A stretch of 64,000 bases of DNA from Chryseobacterium foetidum (GTDB taxonomy: Bacteria > Bacteroidota > Bacteroidia > Flavobacteriales > Weeksellaceae), in contig NZ_JAMXIA010000001.1 in NCBI RefSeq assembly GCF_025457425.1, forward strand, positions 3,658,001 to 3,722,000, written 5' to 3'. A program made the position numbers and the translations under genes. The notes under the pieces are model-generated. The model saw only the letters and a program-made list of their open reading frames with translations, made no database searches and had not been told where the DNA came from. This document shows positions 25,715 through 34,700 of the stretch, one piece after another. How positions within the stretch are numbered: position 1 is the first letter of the stretch; each line of letters begins with the position of its first letter.

Positions 25715-26359
25715 ATGTGGAAAAAAATCAAACAGTTTATTTTTATCATACTTCTCCTCAATGTATTTTTCATCATTTGGGGAAGATTCTTTAATCCACC
25801 CATTACCATTACTCAGATTGGTGGCCTGATTCAGTACGGAAAGCTGGACAGAGACTATATTTCCTACGAAGAAATGGGATCTAACGTGAAGAAAGCCGTG
25901 ATTGCATCCGAGGATCAGAAATTTTTCACCCACGACGGTTTCGATTATACAGCCATCGAAAAGGCTTACAAAAACAATGAGAAAGGAAGAAAAGTACGCG
26001 GCGGAAGTACAATTTCGCAACAGACCGCAAAAAATGTATTCCTTTGGCAACAGAGAAGCTGGATCAGAAAAGGTCTTGAGGCGGTCTACACTTTCGTAAT
26101 CGAGAAAGTCTGGTCTAAAGATATTATTCTGGAACGTTACCTGAATTCAATTGAAATGGGGCGTGGCGTTTTTGGTGTTGAAGCCGCTTCAAAATACTAT
26201 TTCGGGAAATCTTCAAAGGATCTGAATCAGTCGGAAGCTGCATGGATAGCTGCCGTTTTGCCAAATCCAAAAAAATACGATCCTAAAAATCCTTCAGCTT
26301 ATCTCAATAAAAAGCACAGATGGATTATGAGACAGATGAAAAATGTAAGTTTAAAGTAG
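25715..26359 (+). CDS. mtgA: monofunctional biosynthetic peptidoglycan transglycosylase
   Basis: A 214-residue GT51 enzyme that polymerises lipid II glycan strands on the outer face of the inner membrane. One N-terminal membrane helix (about residues 5-25) is followed by the five-motif GT51 domain: ASEDQKFFTHDGFD with the catalytic Glu, GGSTISQQTAKNVFL, a KVWSKDIILERYLN segment, and GVEAASKYYFGKS. No transpeptidase domain follows, which separates it from bifunctional PBPs. An in-frame TTG at 25694 lies inside the predicted -7 box, so the ATG at 25715 is preferred. Confidence 0.94.
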   Translation: MWKKIKQFIFIILLLNVFFIIWGRFFNPPITITQIGGLIQYGKLDRDYISYEEMGSNVKKAVIASEDQKFFTHDGFDYTAIEKAYKNNEKGRKVRGGSTISQQTAKNVFLWQQRSWIRKGLEAVYTFVIEKVWSKDIILERYLNSIEMGRGVFGVEAASKYYFGKSSKDLNQSEAAWIAAVLPNPKKYDPKNPSAYLNKKHRWIMRQMKNVSLK

Positions 26360-26387
26360 ATCACTGCTGCTCATAAAAAATGTTGAT

Positions 26388-28406
26388 TTGAATAATAAAA
26401 ATTTTAAAACAGTTCTTTCCAAATACTTTTCTTTTGAAAATGATACGAAGTCTCTGGATCCTCTGGCGGAGTTTCTGGAAGGTATCCGAAAGTCTGATTT
26501 TAAAGATGTTTTGACGTATTTCAGAGCCAATGAAGAGCAGAAAAATCACTTTTCACAATACATCAGAAATATCTTTTCCGAAAGGCCTTTCAATTTATCA
26601 CTTACGGAGGCCAATATTTTATCTGAAAATTCATTTTTTTCAGAGTTAAGAAAGAGAACTTTAAATAAATTTCTGCCGTCTGTAGAGCATGATCAGACGG
26701 TTTGGTATCTTATAGACAACATCAGTGTAAGGCCTAAAAAAGATCTTCAGTATTTCCATAATATTCCTGAAAATGAACTGGATGAATTTCTGAATCTTCT
26801 TCATATTTCAGATTTTATCAGAAACGAAAAAGTAAAAAGCGAACTTATTTTTTCCATGAATATCCTCTCATGGCGCGTTACGGGAATGGCCTTGGAGGTC
26901 GACGTTGTAAGAATGGCTCCCGAATACAGAAATTTTGACAATCCTTTTCTGGCACTTCAGAATGAACTTGAAGCTTTGGCTGAAGAGTTTAAAATCAATC
27001 CCAAACTTCAGCTTTCTTCCAAAGACAGCCGATATAAACAGATTAAAATCTACACCGGCCAATGCCTTGATTTTGTAAATATATCCTTTAAAAACTCATC
27101 AAAATACGGTATTTCAGGGAAAATTAACCAGTCCCTCCTGAAGATCAGACAGCAGACGACAAGAATTTTAGAAATTGCTAATCTTTTGGTCATAGATTCG
27201 GAAAGAGATTATTTGATTAAGTCTAAGCAGTTGATATTTAATATTTTAGATTATAAATCACATAAAAATAATATTGCTGAACTTTTCAACGACAGCACAC
27301 GGCTGATTTCGCATTTAATTACCAATCACACCGCGGAAACAGGAAGTCATTACATCACGGCAAACCGCAAACAGTACATGAGCATGTTCTACAAAGCCAG
27401 CGGCGGTGGAATTATTGTCGGGGCTCTATGCGTTTTAAAAATGCTGTACGGTTTTATGCCCGGCAGCGATTTTTTTCATGCGTTTCTCTATGCGATGAAT
27501 TATGCGATGGGTTTCATCATGATTTATCTGATGAGTTTCACATTGGCAACCAAACAGCCCGCTATGACGGCTGCAACGATGACCAAAGTACTCTCGGAGC
27601 AGGGAAATTCACAGAAAAACTACACTGAATTTGCAGATTTGGTTTCAAGATTGTTCAGAAGTCAGTTTATTGCATTTGTTGGAAATGTTTTGCTGTCATT
27701 TCCGATTGCGCTGGCGATTATTTATGGTTTGGATGTCTTTTTCTCCCAAAATTTAGCAGTGGAAAAATCGGATAAACTCTTAAAAGATCTGGATCCTTTT
27801 CAGTCTAAAGCCATTCTTCATGCGAGTATTGCTGGGTTTTACCTTTTTATTTCAGGAATCATTTCAGGAAATATTGCCAACAATTCTGTGTTTTATCAGA
27901 TTCCTGACAGGATTGCAAAGAATCTCAATATCAAAAGGTGGTTTGGGGCAAAATTTGCGAAAAGTCTTTCAAAATATTATGCTAAAAACTGGGCTGGGAT
28001 TATTTCCAATTTCTGGTTTGGCGTCTTTTTGGGAGCTACGGCACCCATCGGGCTGTTTTTCGGACTTGATCTGGATATCCGACACATCACATTTGCTGCA
28101 GGAAACTTCGCTTTAGGACTTTACGGCAGAGACTTTTCGATAGACGGCTACACTTTCTGGCTTTCGTTTTTCACCGTTTTCCTGATTGGTTTTTTCAACT
28201 TTGCGGTGAGTTTTGGTCTGTCAATGTTTTTGGCATTCCGTTCAAGAAAACTGAATTTGGGTGAAGTGAGAGATATTTACCGTGAAATTTTCAGGTATTT
28301 TCTGCGTCGTCCGCTCAGTTTTTTTATTCCGATGCGTTCGTTTTACGACAGAAAATCTGATGCCTTGATCAGCAACAGCATTCCTACAAAATCTGAAGAT
28401 CATTAA
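26388..28406 (+). CDS. Gcr-type multi-spanning membrane protein (annotated in databases as site-specific recombinase)
   Basis: A 672-residue protein of the SpecificRecomb (PF10136-type) family. The first about 340 residues are soluble and helical, and the second half has about six membrane helices, including the conserved FTLATKQPAMTAATMTKVL. It has no serine- or tyrosine-recombinase catalytic motif, so the recombinase name looks unsafe; a membrane role is more likely. The start is the TTG at 26388, as no in-frame ATG, GTG or TTG precedes it after the mtgA stop. The last 23 bases overlap the convergent dciA-like gene. Confidence 0.78.
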   Translation: MNNKNFKTVLSKYFSFENDTKSLDPLAEFLEGIRKSDFKDVLTYFRANEEQKNHFSQYIRNIFSERPFNLSLTEANILSENSFFSELRKRTLNKFLPSVEHDQTVWYLIDNISVRPKKDLQYFHNIPENELDEFLNLLHISDFIRNEKVKSELIFSMNILSWRVTGMALEVDVVRMAPEYRNFDNPFLALQNELEALAEEFKINPKLQLSSKDSRYKQIKIYTGQCLDFVNISFKNSSKYGISGKINQSLLKIRQQTTRILEIANLLVIDSERDYLIKSKQLIFNILDYKSHKNNIAELFNDSTRLISHLITNHTAETGSHYITANRKQYMSMFYKASGGGIIVGALCVLKMLYGFMPGSDFFHAFLYAMNYAMGFIMIYLMSFTLATKQPAMTAATMTKVLSEQGNSQKNYTEFADLVSRLFRSQFIAFVGNVLLSFPIALAIIYGLDVFFSQNLAVEKSDKLLKDLDPFQSKAILHASIAGFYLFISGIISGNIANNSVFYQIPDRIAKNLNIKRWFGAKFAKSLSKYYAKNWAGIISNFWFGVFLGATAPIGLFFGLDLDIRHITFAAGNFALGLYGRDFSIDGYTFWLSFFTVFLIGFFNFAVSFGLSMFLAFRSRKLNLGEVRDIYREIFRYFLRRPLSFFIPMRSFYDRKSDALISNSIPTKSEDH

Positions 28407-28680
28407 ATTTTTCTTCCCCGAATTTCTCCTGAAATTTCTTTAGAAAAAAGCTTTTTCTCATCTGAAAATCGTGCTTCAGCAAAGGAGAATTTACTTTAAT
28501 AGAGATAATTTTGTCATCAAGATTTACAGATTTAATTTCATTAAATAAAGCTTCATCAAGATAGTCTTCAAGAAAATCTTTAATTTCAAAAGCGACCAGT
28601 TTATCTTCAAAACCATGAATTCTGGCAAAAGATTTTACCAGTTCTGAGGATTGAAATTCACGTTTTTTGTTCTTTCTCAT
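28384..28680 (-). CDS. DUF721/DciA-like protein
   Basis: A 98-residue protein with the DUF721 pattern: a short basic N-terminus, a helical LVKSFARIHGFEDKL segment, then beta strands (IISIKVNSPLLKHDFQMRKSFFLKKF). DciA proteins load the replicative helicase in bacteria lacking DnaC. In Flavobacteriia this gene often lies downstream of recF, as here with one lipoprotein gene between. It overlaps the end of the convergent Gcr-type gene by 23 bases. Confidence 0.82.
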   Translation of the reverse strand: MRKNKKREFQSSELVKSFARIHGFEDKLVAFEIKDFLEDYLDEALFNEIKSVNLDDKIISIKVNSPLLKHDFQMRKSFFLKKFQEKFGEEKFNDLQIL

Positions 28681-28691
28681 TTTGATAATTT

Positions 28692-29123
28692 TTAAAGCTG
28701 AATCTCATGAATAAACAAATCGTGAGTTTTTTCATTCCAGTAATATTCAGAATTTTCTTTTTGGTAAACTGTAGAATTTACAGTAGGTTTAAACCATTTT
28801 GGAATTGTTAAAATGCTTTTGAAATCGGATTTCAATTTTGAATTGATTTCTGCTGAAAAGTTTGCTTTACTAGAATTTAAGTTGTTGATTTTCTTAAAAT
28901 CAGTCCACCATTTTTCACTTGGTTTCAGATGAATATAGATCTCATATTCTTTGCTCCAATGACCAGATTCCCAATATTTAGCATTGATAGTTTTTACGTC
29001 ATTTGGCAGGTCGGAATTTGTCCATAAATAAAAAATCTGTTCTTTATCATCAGTTTCAATTCCGCAACTTATCATAAATATTGTTAGAGGAAAAATTGAT
29101 AATATGTTTTTAAAACTTCTCAT
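28692..29123 (-). CDS. uncharacterised lipoprotein
   Basis: A 143-residue protein with a lipoprotein signal ending FMISC (Cys20). The mature part is small and rich in Trp, Lys and Asn; I do not recognise a family. It starts within a TAATG overlap with the recF stop and ends 11 bases before the dciA-like gene, so it belongs to the recF transcript. Confidence 0.75.
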   Translation of the reverse strand: MRSFKNILSIFPLTIFMISCGIETDDKEQIFYLWTNSDLPNDVKTINAKYWESGHWSKEYEIYIHLKPSEKWWTDFKKINNLNSSKANFSAEINSKLKSDFKSILTIPKWFKPTVNSTVYQKENSEYYWNEKTHDLFIHEIQL

Positions 29124-30202
29124 TAAATCTCAAAAATTATACTTTCTTCATTGATTTTCTTAACCACGCTTTCCGTACGTTCGCGATGCGTATCTGTAAT
29201 GAAAATCTGCCCGAAATTTTCCTGATTAACAAGCTCAATTAATTGCGAAACACGACTGTCATCCAGTTTATCAAAAATATCATCAAGTAACAAAATTGGT
29301 GTTTTTCCAGTTAATTCTTTTATTAAACTCATCTGAGCCAGTTTTAACGAAATCAGAAAAGATTTTTGCTGCCCCTGAGAACCGATTTTTTTAATCAAAA
29401 CTGAATTCATCTCAAACAACAAATCATCTTTGTGTATGCCTTTGGACGTGTAAGTCAGCATTCTGTCGCGGTCTAAACTTTCCTTTAATAAATTCTCAAA
29501 TGACTCCTCAAGCAAATGAGATTCATATTTTACAGAAACAGTTTCTTTACCGCCGGAAATAATATTGTAAAAATTCTGAACAATAGGATAGAGCTGGGAA
29601 ACAAATTCTTTTCTCTTATCAAAAATTTTTGTGCCTGATTTTACGATAGGATCATCATAAATTTCGAGAGAATCTCTATCCCACGTTCTGTTTTTCGCAA
29701 AATATTTCAGCAAAGCATTCCGCTGCTGAACGGTTTTTTGGTATTGAATTAAATCAAAAAGATAGGAAGAGTCAGTTTGTGAAATCATTGAATCCAGAAA
29801 CTTTCTACGGCTTTCTCCAGAATCTGAAATCAAATTGGAATCGTACGGAGAAATCATCACACTTGGCATATAACCTACGTGATCAGCCATTCTGTCGTAG
29901 CTTTTATCGTTTTTTTTAATGACTTTTTTGGCTTCTCTTGGCTGGAGAATTTTAATTATATCTTCAGAATCTTCATTTTGAATTTCTGCTTCTATCGTGA
30001 AGAAATCTTCGTCATTCAGAATATTATTCAGATCGCTGTTTCCAAGGAAGCTTTTTCCTACTGAAAGATAATGCAAGGCATCGAGAATATTGGTTTTTCC
30101 CACACCGTTATTACCAACAAAACAGTTGATTTGTGGCGAAAGAGCAAAGTGTTGCTCAGCGTGATTTTTAAAGTTGTAAAGGGTAAGTTTGTTGATGATC
30201 AT
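29123..30202 (-). CDS. recF: DNA replication and repair protein RecF
   Basis: A 359-residue SMC-like ATPase that directs RecOR to load RecA at gaps. Walker A GNNGVGKTNILDALHYLS (residues about 30-47), signature SQGQQKSFLISLKLAQM and Walker B PILLLDDIFDKLDD, followed by QIFITDTH, are all intact. Length is normal. It overlaps the upstream toxin-like gene by four bases (ATGA) and the downstream lipoprotein gene by one, showing tight translational coupling in an unusual neighbourhood. Confidence 0.96.
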   Translation of the reverse strand: MIINKLTLYNFKNHAEQHFALSPQINCFVGNNGVGKTNILDALHYLSVGKSFLGNSDLNNILNDEDFFTIEAEIQNEDSEDIIKILQPREAKKVIKKNDKSYDRMADHVGYMPSVMISPYDSNLISDSGESRRKFLDSMISQTDSSYLFDLIQYQKTVQQRNALLKYFAKNRTWDRDSLEIYDDPIVKSGTKIFDKRKEFVSQLYPIVQNFYNIISGGKETVSVKYESHLLEESFENLLKESLDRDRMLTYTSKGIHKDDLLFEMNSVLIKKIGSQGQQKSFLISLKLAQMSLIKELTGKTPILLLDDIFDKLDDSRVSQLIELVNQENFGQIFITDTHRERTESVVKKINEESIIFEI

Positions 30203-30507
30203 AATCCCAAAATTTGATTTAATTTTTCAGGATTTTGATGATTTTCCCAAAATGATATGATGGAAATAGTTTCCTCTTCTATATAATAAACTAAGCTGTA
30301 ATTTTTAAAAACTAAGATTTTAACATTTTCAAAGAGCATTTTTTTTCCTGTGTAAGGAAAAGATTTAAGCTGGTCTGTTCTTTGTCTGAAGATGTGTCTT
30401 AATTTTTTCGAGTAAGCTGTGCTTTTATTTCTTTTGTTCCAATAATCAAAAATTTCGTCTCGTTGTTGTTTAGCAAAATGCGTCCAAACGAGTTTTACTT
30501 TAGCCAT
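30199..30507 (-). CDS. RelE/ParE-family toxin-like protein
   Basis: A 102-residue basic protein with the RelE/ParE plan: KLVWTHFAKQQRDEIFDYW, a helical middle with LKSFPYTGKKM, and strands KILVFKNYSLVYYIEEETISIISFW. Members are mRNA interferases or gyrase poisons neutralised by a co-encoded antitoxin. The gene upstream overlaps it by 13 bases as expected for a toxin-antitoxin pair, and recF overlaps it by four bases. Confidence 0.82.
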   Translation of the reverse strand: MAKVKLVWTHFAKQQRDEIFDYWNKRNKSTAYSKKLRHIFRQRTDQLKSFPYTGKKMLFENVKILVFKNYSLVYYIEEETISIISFWENHQNPEKLNQILGL

Positions 30508-30809
30508 TCTTCATCCATTTTGTCCATTTCTTCTTCGGTGTAAACTCTTCCATTTTTTACGTCCTCCATTCCTCTTTCAATCAATTTCATCAGATGATCC
30601 GGTACAATTACGACCTCTTCCTTAAAATATTCATCAACTTGCTCATCGGTCATCGGTCTTTCAGAATCATAAAATGAGACAGGTTCTGACACTGAAAAAT
30701 CTGAATTTTCGTCGTTCCAGAATTTCCATAAACGAACAATTTTTTCAGGGTCAGAGCTTTCTGAGATCGCTCTGAGTAATTTATTCTGAATTGTTTCGAA
30801 AGATTCCAT
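30495..30809 (-). CDS. probable antitoxin partner of the RelE/ParE-like protein
   Basis: About 104 residues, acidic, with an N-terminal helical stretch and an acidic C-terminus (MTDEQVDEYFKEE; YTEEEMDKMDEEWL). No ribbon-helix-helix or helix-turn-helix DNA-binding motif is obvious, so autoregulation is uncertain. The assignment comes from its 13-base overlap with the toxin-like gene, small size and opposite charge. The ATG at 30809 is chosen; a GTG codon directly before it (30812) is possible. Confidence 0.65.
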   Translation of the reverse strand: MESFETIQNKLLRAISESSDPEKIVRLWKFWNDENSDFSVSEPVSFYDSERPMTDEQVDEYFKEEVVIVPDHLMKLIERGMEDVKNGRVYTEEEMDKMDEEWLK

Positions 30810-30821
30810 CACTACAAATTT

Positions 30822-31586
30822 TTAGTAAAGGTAAAACATTTCAGACAGAATTAAAAACAAAAGCGGCAGTCCCGAACAAAGCTCTACCCAAAACGAAAAG
30901 TAGGAATCTTTGTTTGAATTTTCAGAAAAGTAAATGAGGATAAAGGTTGAAATTAAGGTTAATAAAAAACTTAGAGAAAAGTTTAGTTTTAAATAATATA
31001 AACTCAAAATTGTCGCTGCGAAAACCAGAAAGTAAGCTAAATATTTGGTATTCTGAACCCCGATAAGCAGCGGGAAAGTCTTCACAGTATCACTTTTCAT
31101 GTCCCGAATATCAAATGGTAAAACCAGAGCGGTAATAAATAAAAAACTGATCAGAAAAATGGGCAAACTGAATTCGGGTAATGTCAACCAGCAATTCATT
31201 AAACCCCAGACCAAACCGACGTAAAACACTTTCAGTAAAGGAATTTTCCGAATGTAAGTTTCCAGAAAAAATGAGTTGTAGAGCAATCCAAGAACGACGA
31301 TTACAAACCATTTCAGCAAGCGTATTTCATTATGATTTAAAATAATTAAAACTGCTGAATCGATTCCTGCGAGACAATTGAGAACTAAAATTTTGGGGAA
31401 ATGTTTTGTTTTCTGATATTTTGTATAAAGATAGCCGCTGAAATAAGTAATGAAAATCAGCGCAACCGTCGGCCAGCGAAAGGTTTGCTGTTCCAGCATA
31501 AAAAAAACTGCAAAAAAAGTTCCCATCAATGAGACAAATATTTGGCTGTCGATGATGTATTTTTTCAGTAATTTTAAAGCATTCAT
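30822..31586 (-). CDS. UbiA-like prenyltransferase-family membrane protein
   Basis: A 254-residue protein with about eight hydrophobic helices. The segment LPFDIRDMKSDTVKTFPLLIGVQNTK closely resembles the second aspartate-rich loop of UbiA-type aromatic prenyltransferases. The first loop, normally NDxxDxxxD, is replaced by TKYQKTKH, so catalytic prenyl transfer is doubtful. It starts the leftward cluster that contains the toxin pair and recF; only 12 bases separate it from the antitoxin-like gene. Confidence 0.7.
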   Translation of the reverse strand: MNALKLLKKYIIDSQIFVSLMGTFFAVFFMLEQQTFRWPTVALIFITYFSGYLYTKYQKTKHFPKILVLNCLAGIDSAVLIILNHNEIRLLKWFVIVVLGLLYNSFFLETYIRKIPLLKVFYVGLVWGLMNCWLTLPEFSLPIFLISFLFITALVLPFDIRDMKSDTVKTFPLLIGVQNTKYLAYFLVFAATILSLYYLKLNFSLSFLLTLISTFILIYFSENSNKDSYFSFWVELCSGLPLLFLILSEMFYLY

Positions 31587-31752
31587 TCAGACAAAAATAA
31601 GACCTATGAAAACCATATCCAAATGTGGAATAATTATTTCTGTCAAATTATAAAAGAAATTGCGATTTTTTTCGGAATTACAATGATTAATAAATTAAGT
31701 AAATATCCGTTTATAAAATAATAAACTTGAAATTAAAAACTAAACATCAAAT

Positions 31753-34700
31753 ATGAAAAGCATCAAACTCATCCTGATTCTTCTGTATCTTGGAATTTTC
31801 AGCACCTTTCAGGCTCAGAATTATTACGATACCCAATGGGAAAAAATAAAGGAAAACACGAATGCAGGGAAGTTTAAAAGCAATCTTCCCATTATTACAG
31901 AAATACAGACACACGCAATGAAAGAAAATAAAACAATTGAACTGATAAAGGCTTTGAAATCAGAATATGCAATCATCTTCGAAATCTCACACAGTGAAGA
32001 AAACGATTTGGATTCAAAGTTTTTTGCGAAAATCAGAGCTACTGAACAGCAGTTGAAGGGAGATGACAGGCTTTTCTTTAAAATTTTGGTTTCAGATTTC
32101 CTGCAGGAATATTACGGTACCAATTCATGGAAGATTAACGACCACACCAATATCAATCAACAGGATGTCTCTTCGATTGAAACATGGTCTAAACTTGATT
32201 TTAAAAACCATATTTCCAAATCGCATCAGGAGCTGGATCAGATGAAAGCTGAATTAAAAAAGATTGATTTTTCTAAGTATAAGAAAGTTTTTTATAATAC
32301 TTCGTCTATCGAATTTTTCCCGACTTTGTACGACTGGTATGCTTTGGAAAAGATTAATTTTCTTAAAAATCTCAATTTTTTCACACCAAACGAATTGGCT
32401 GAAAATAAAATTGAGATCAGTAAAATTTATGATGAATTGATTGCTTCAAACAGCAGAAATTCAAAACTGTATTTTTCTCATGAAAAAGTAATTTATGATT
32501 GTGTAAATACCAGCTGCAAAAATAAGGTCGGGCAGCTTTATCAATTAGCAAATTCTCCTGTGGAAGGAGATTACAAAGTTTTGATCTATGAAGATATTGC
32601 TCAAACTCTGACTTTGGAAGATAAGGAAAAAGACGCGCTTGCAGCAATTGAAAAAGCAAAAAAGGATTTTCCTAAATCGTTATTTCTGAATAACCTTAAA
32701 AATATCGAAAACCGAATTGTAATTCCTTCTCTGAATATAACTTATGAAGACCAGACGCAGCCCAATGTGCCGATCCATTTTTCTGCGGAATTTAAAAATG
32801 TAGAAAATTTCAGTATTAATATTTATAAACCTCAAAACGTAAATGAGTTTTTCTCATACAAAAACAAAAATTCATTAGATGGTATCAAAAAAACATTGGT
32901 TAGAAAGGATGAATTTAAACTGAATAATCCTAAAGATTACAAGACTTACAGAACTTCACTCGAAATAAAACCTTTGCCTGCAGGAATTTATTTTGCAGAA
33001 TTTGTAGTTGAAAACGATAAAGATAATCTTAAATATCAGCATTTTTATTTTTTGGTTTCAGAAAACAAAATTCTTTATCAGACAAAATCTGATGAGGGTG
33101 ATTTACAGAATCTTTTGAAATTGGTAAACAGTGAAAATGGTAATGTTGCAGGCGAAGAAAATCTTATTATTTATGAATTCTCAGGTGATAAAAAATTATC
33201 TGAAACGAAGCTTCTGACTGATAAAAACGGGATTTTTAAATTTCCATTATCCGAAAATAAAGAATTTTACAGAAGATATTTGATCACCCAGCCAAAAACA
33301 AACAGCTTCCAGATGATGAGTGTTTACGGGCACGACAGAAATCAATATAATCAGGAAAAAAATGCAAAGAAAGCACAGATTTTTACCGACAGAGCAATCT
33401 ACAGACCTGGTCAAAAGGTTTATTTTAAAGTAATCAATACCCAGATTGCGAATGATAAAGAATCTGTAGCTGCCAATACAAAACAGAAAATCAGTCTGGT
33501 TGATGCAAATAATCAGGAAATAAGTTCTCAGGAATTTACAACAAATGAGTTTGGTTCATATCATGGAAGCTTTATTTTGCCCAAAGGTAAACTCAATGGA
33601 TCTTTCACAATTAAAACTGAAGGTTTTGCAGAATGGAACAAGTATATTCAGGTTGAAGAATATAAAAGACCAAAGTTTGAAGTTACTTTTGAACCCATAA
33701 AATCTGAATACAAATACGGAGAAACGCTTGAATTAAAAGGTAAAGTAATGATGTTTTCCGGAGTTGCATTAAGCAATACAACAGTAAATTACGAAATCAA
33801 AAAACAAAACATCAGATGGAAATATTTCTCTTGGTTTCCACGTGATTATGATAACGAAAATTCAATTTTGGGAGATGTTAAAACCGATGACAAAGGCGAA
33901 TTTACTATAAAAGTTGATTTACAAAAAGACGATAGAATTGATGGAATTCAAATCGATAATTTTGCTGTGAATGCTTCTGTTACTGATATCAACGGCGAAA
34001 CTCAGTCTGCAAATACTAATATTAAGGTTGCATCGGTTTCGCACTATATCAAAACGGATGAAATTAAAAATGTTTTTGACGATGAAAATGTAAAACTGAA
34101 AGTTGAAACTAAAAATTACAACGAACAGAATCTTAAAAAATCATATCAGATAAAACTTTCAAAACTGAGATCTCCAGAAAGAATTTTCAGAAGTAATTTT
34201 GAAGATTATACTCAGAATTTACCACAGTATTCTAAAGCAGAATTCGTAAACAAATTTCCGCACGACCGATTTGATAAAAATGATGATGATGATACTCCAA
34301 AAATTGAGTCAGTTATATTAAGTAAAACCGTTACCCAAAAAGAAGTTGAAGCTTCACAGGATTTAAACTTGGGTAAACTTGAAACAGGAAATTATGAACT
34401 GGAATTATTTAATATTGAAGGGAAGGACACGATAAGAACGAAGCAGAAATTTTCTGTTTTCAGCAAAAAATCTGTAGGAAAAGAACAGAATATTTTCCTT
34501 GAAGTGGTGCAGCCAAAAACAGAGTTGAATCGTGGTGAAACTTCTGATATTTATGTTTACAGTTCAATCCCGAATGCTGCTATCAACGTGTTTTTTCAGG
34601 ATGGAATAAATTCCGTAATAAGTTCTGTTCATCACGTAAAAAACGGTGTTTTTAAATTTCCGGTTACTGCACCTTTAAATGAGAAAATTTCAGACCTGAA

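Noticed and set aside
26388..28406. Integrase of a mobile element
   Set aside because: The family name says recombinase, but no catalytic motif, attachment site or element boundary is present, and the protein is membrane-embedded.
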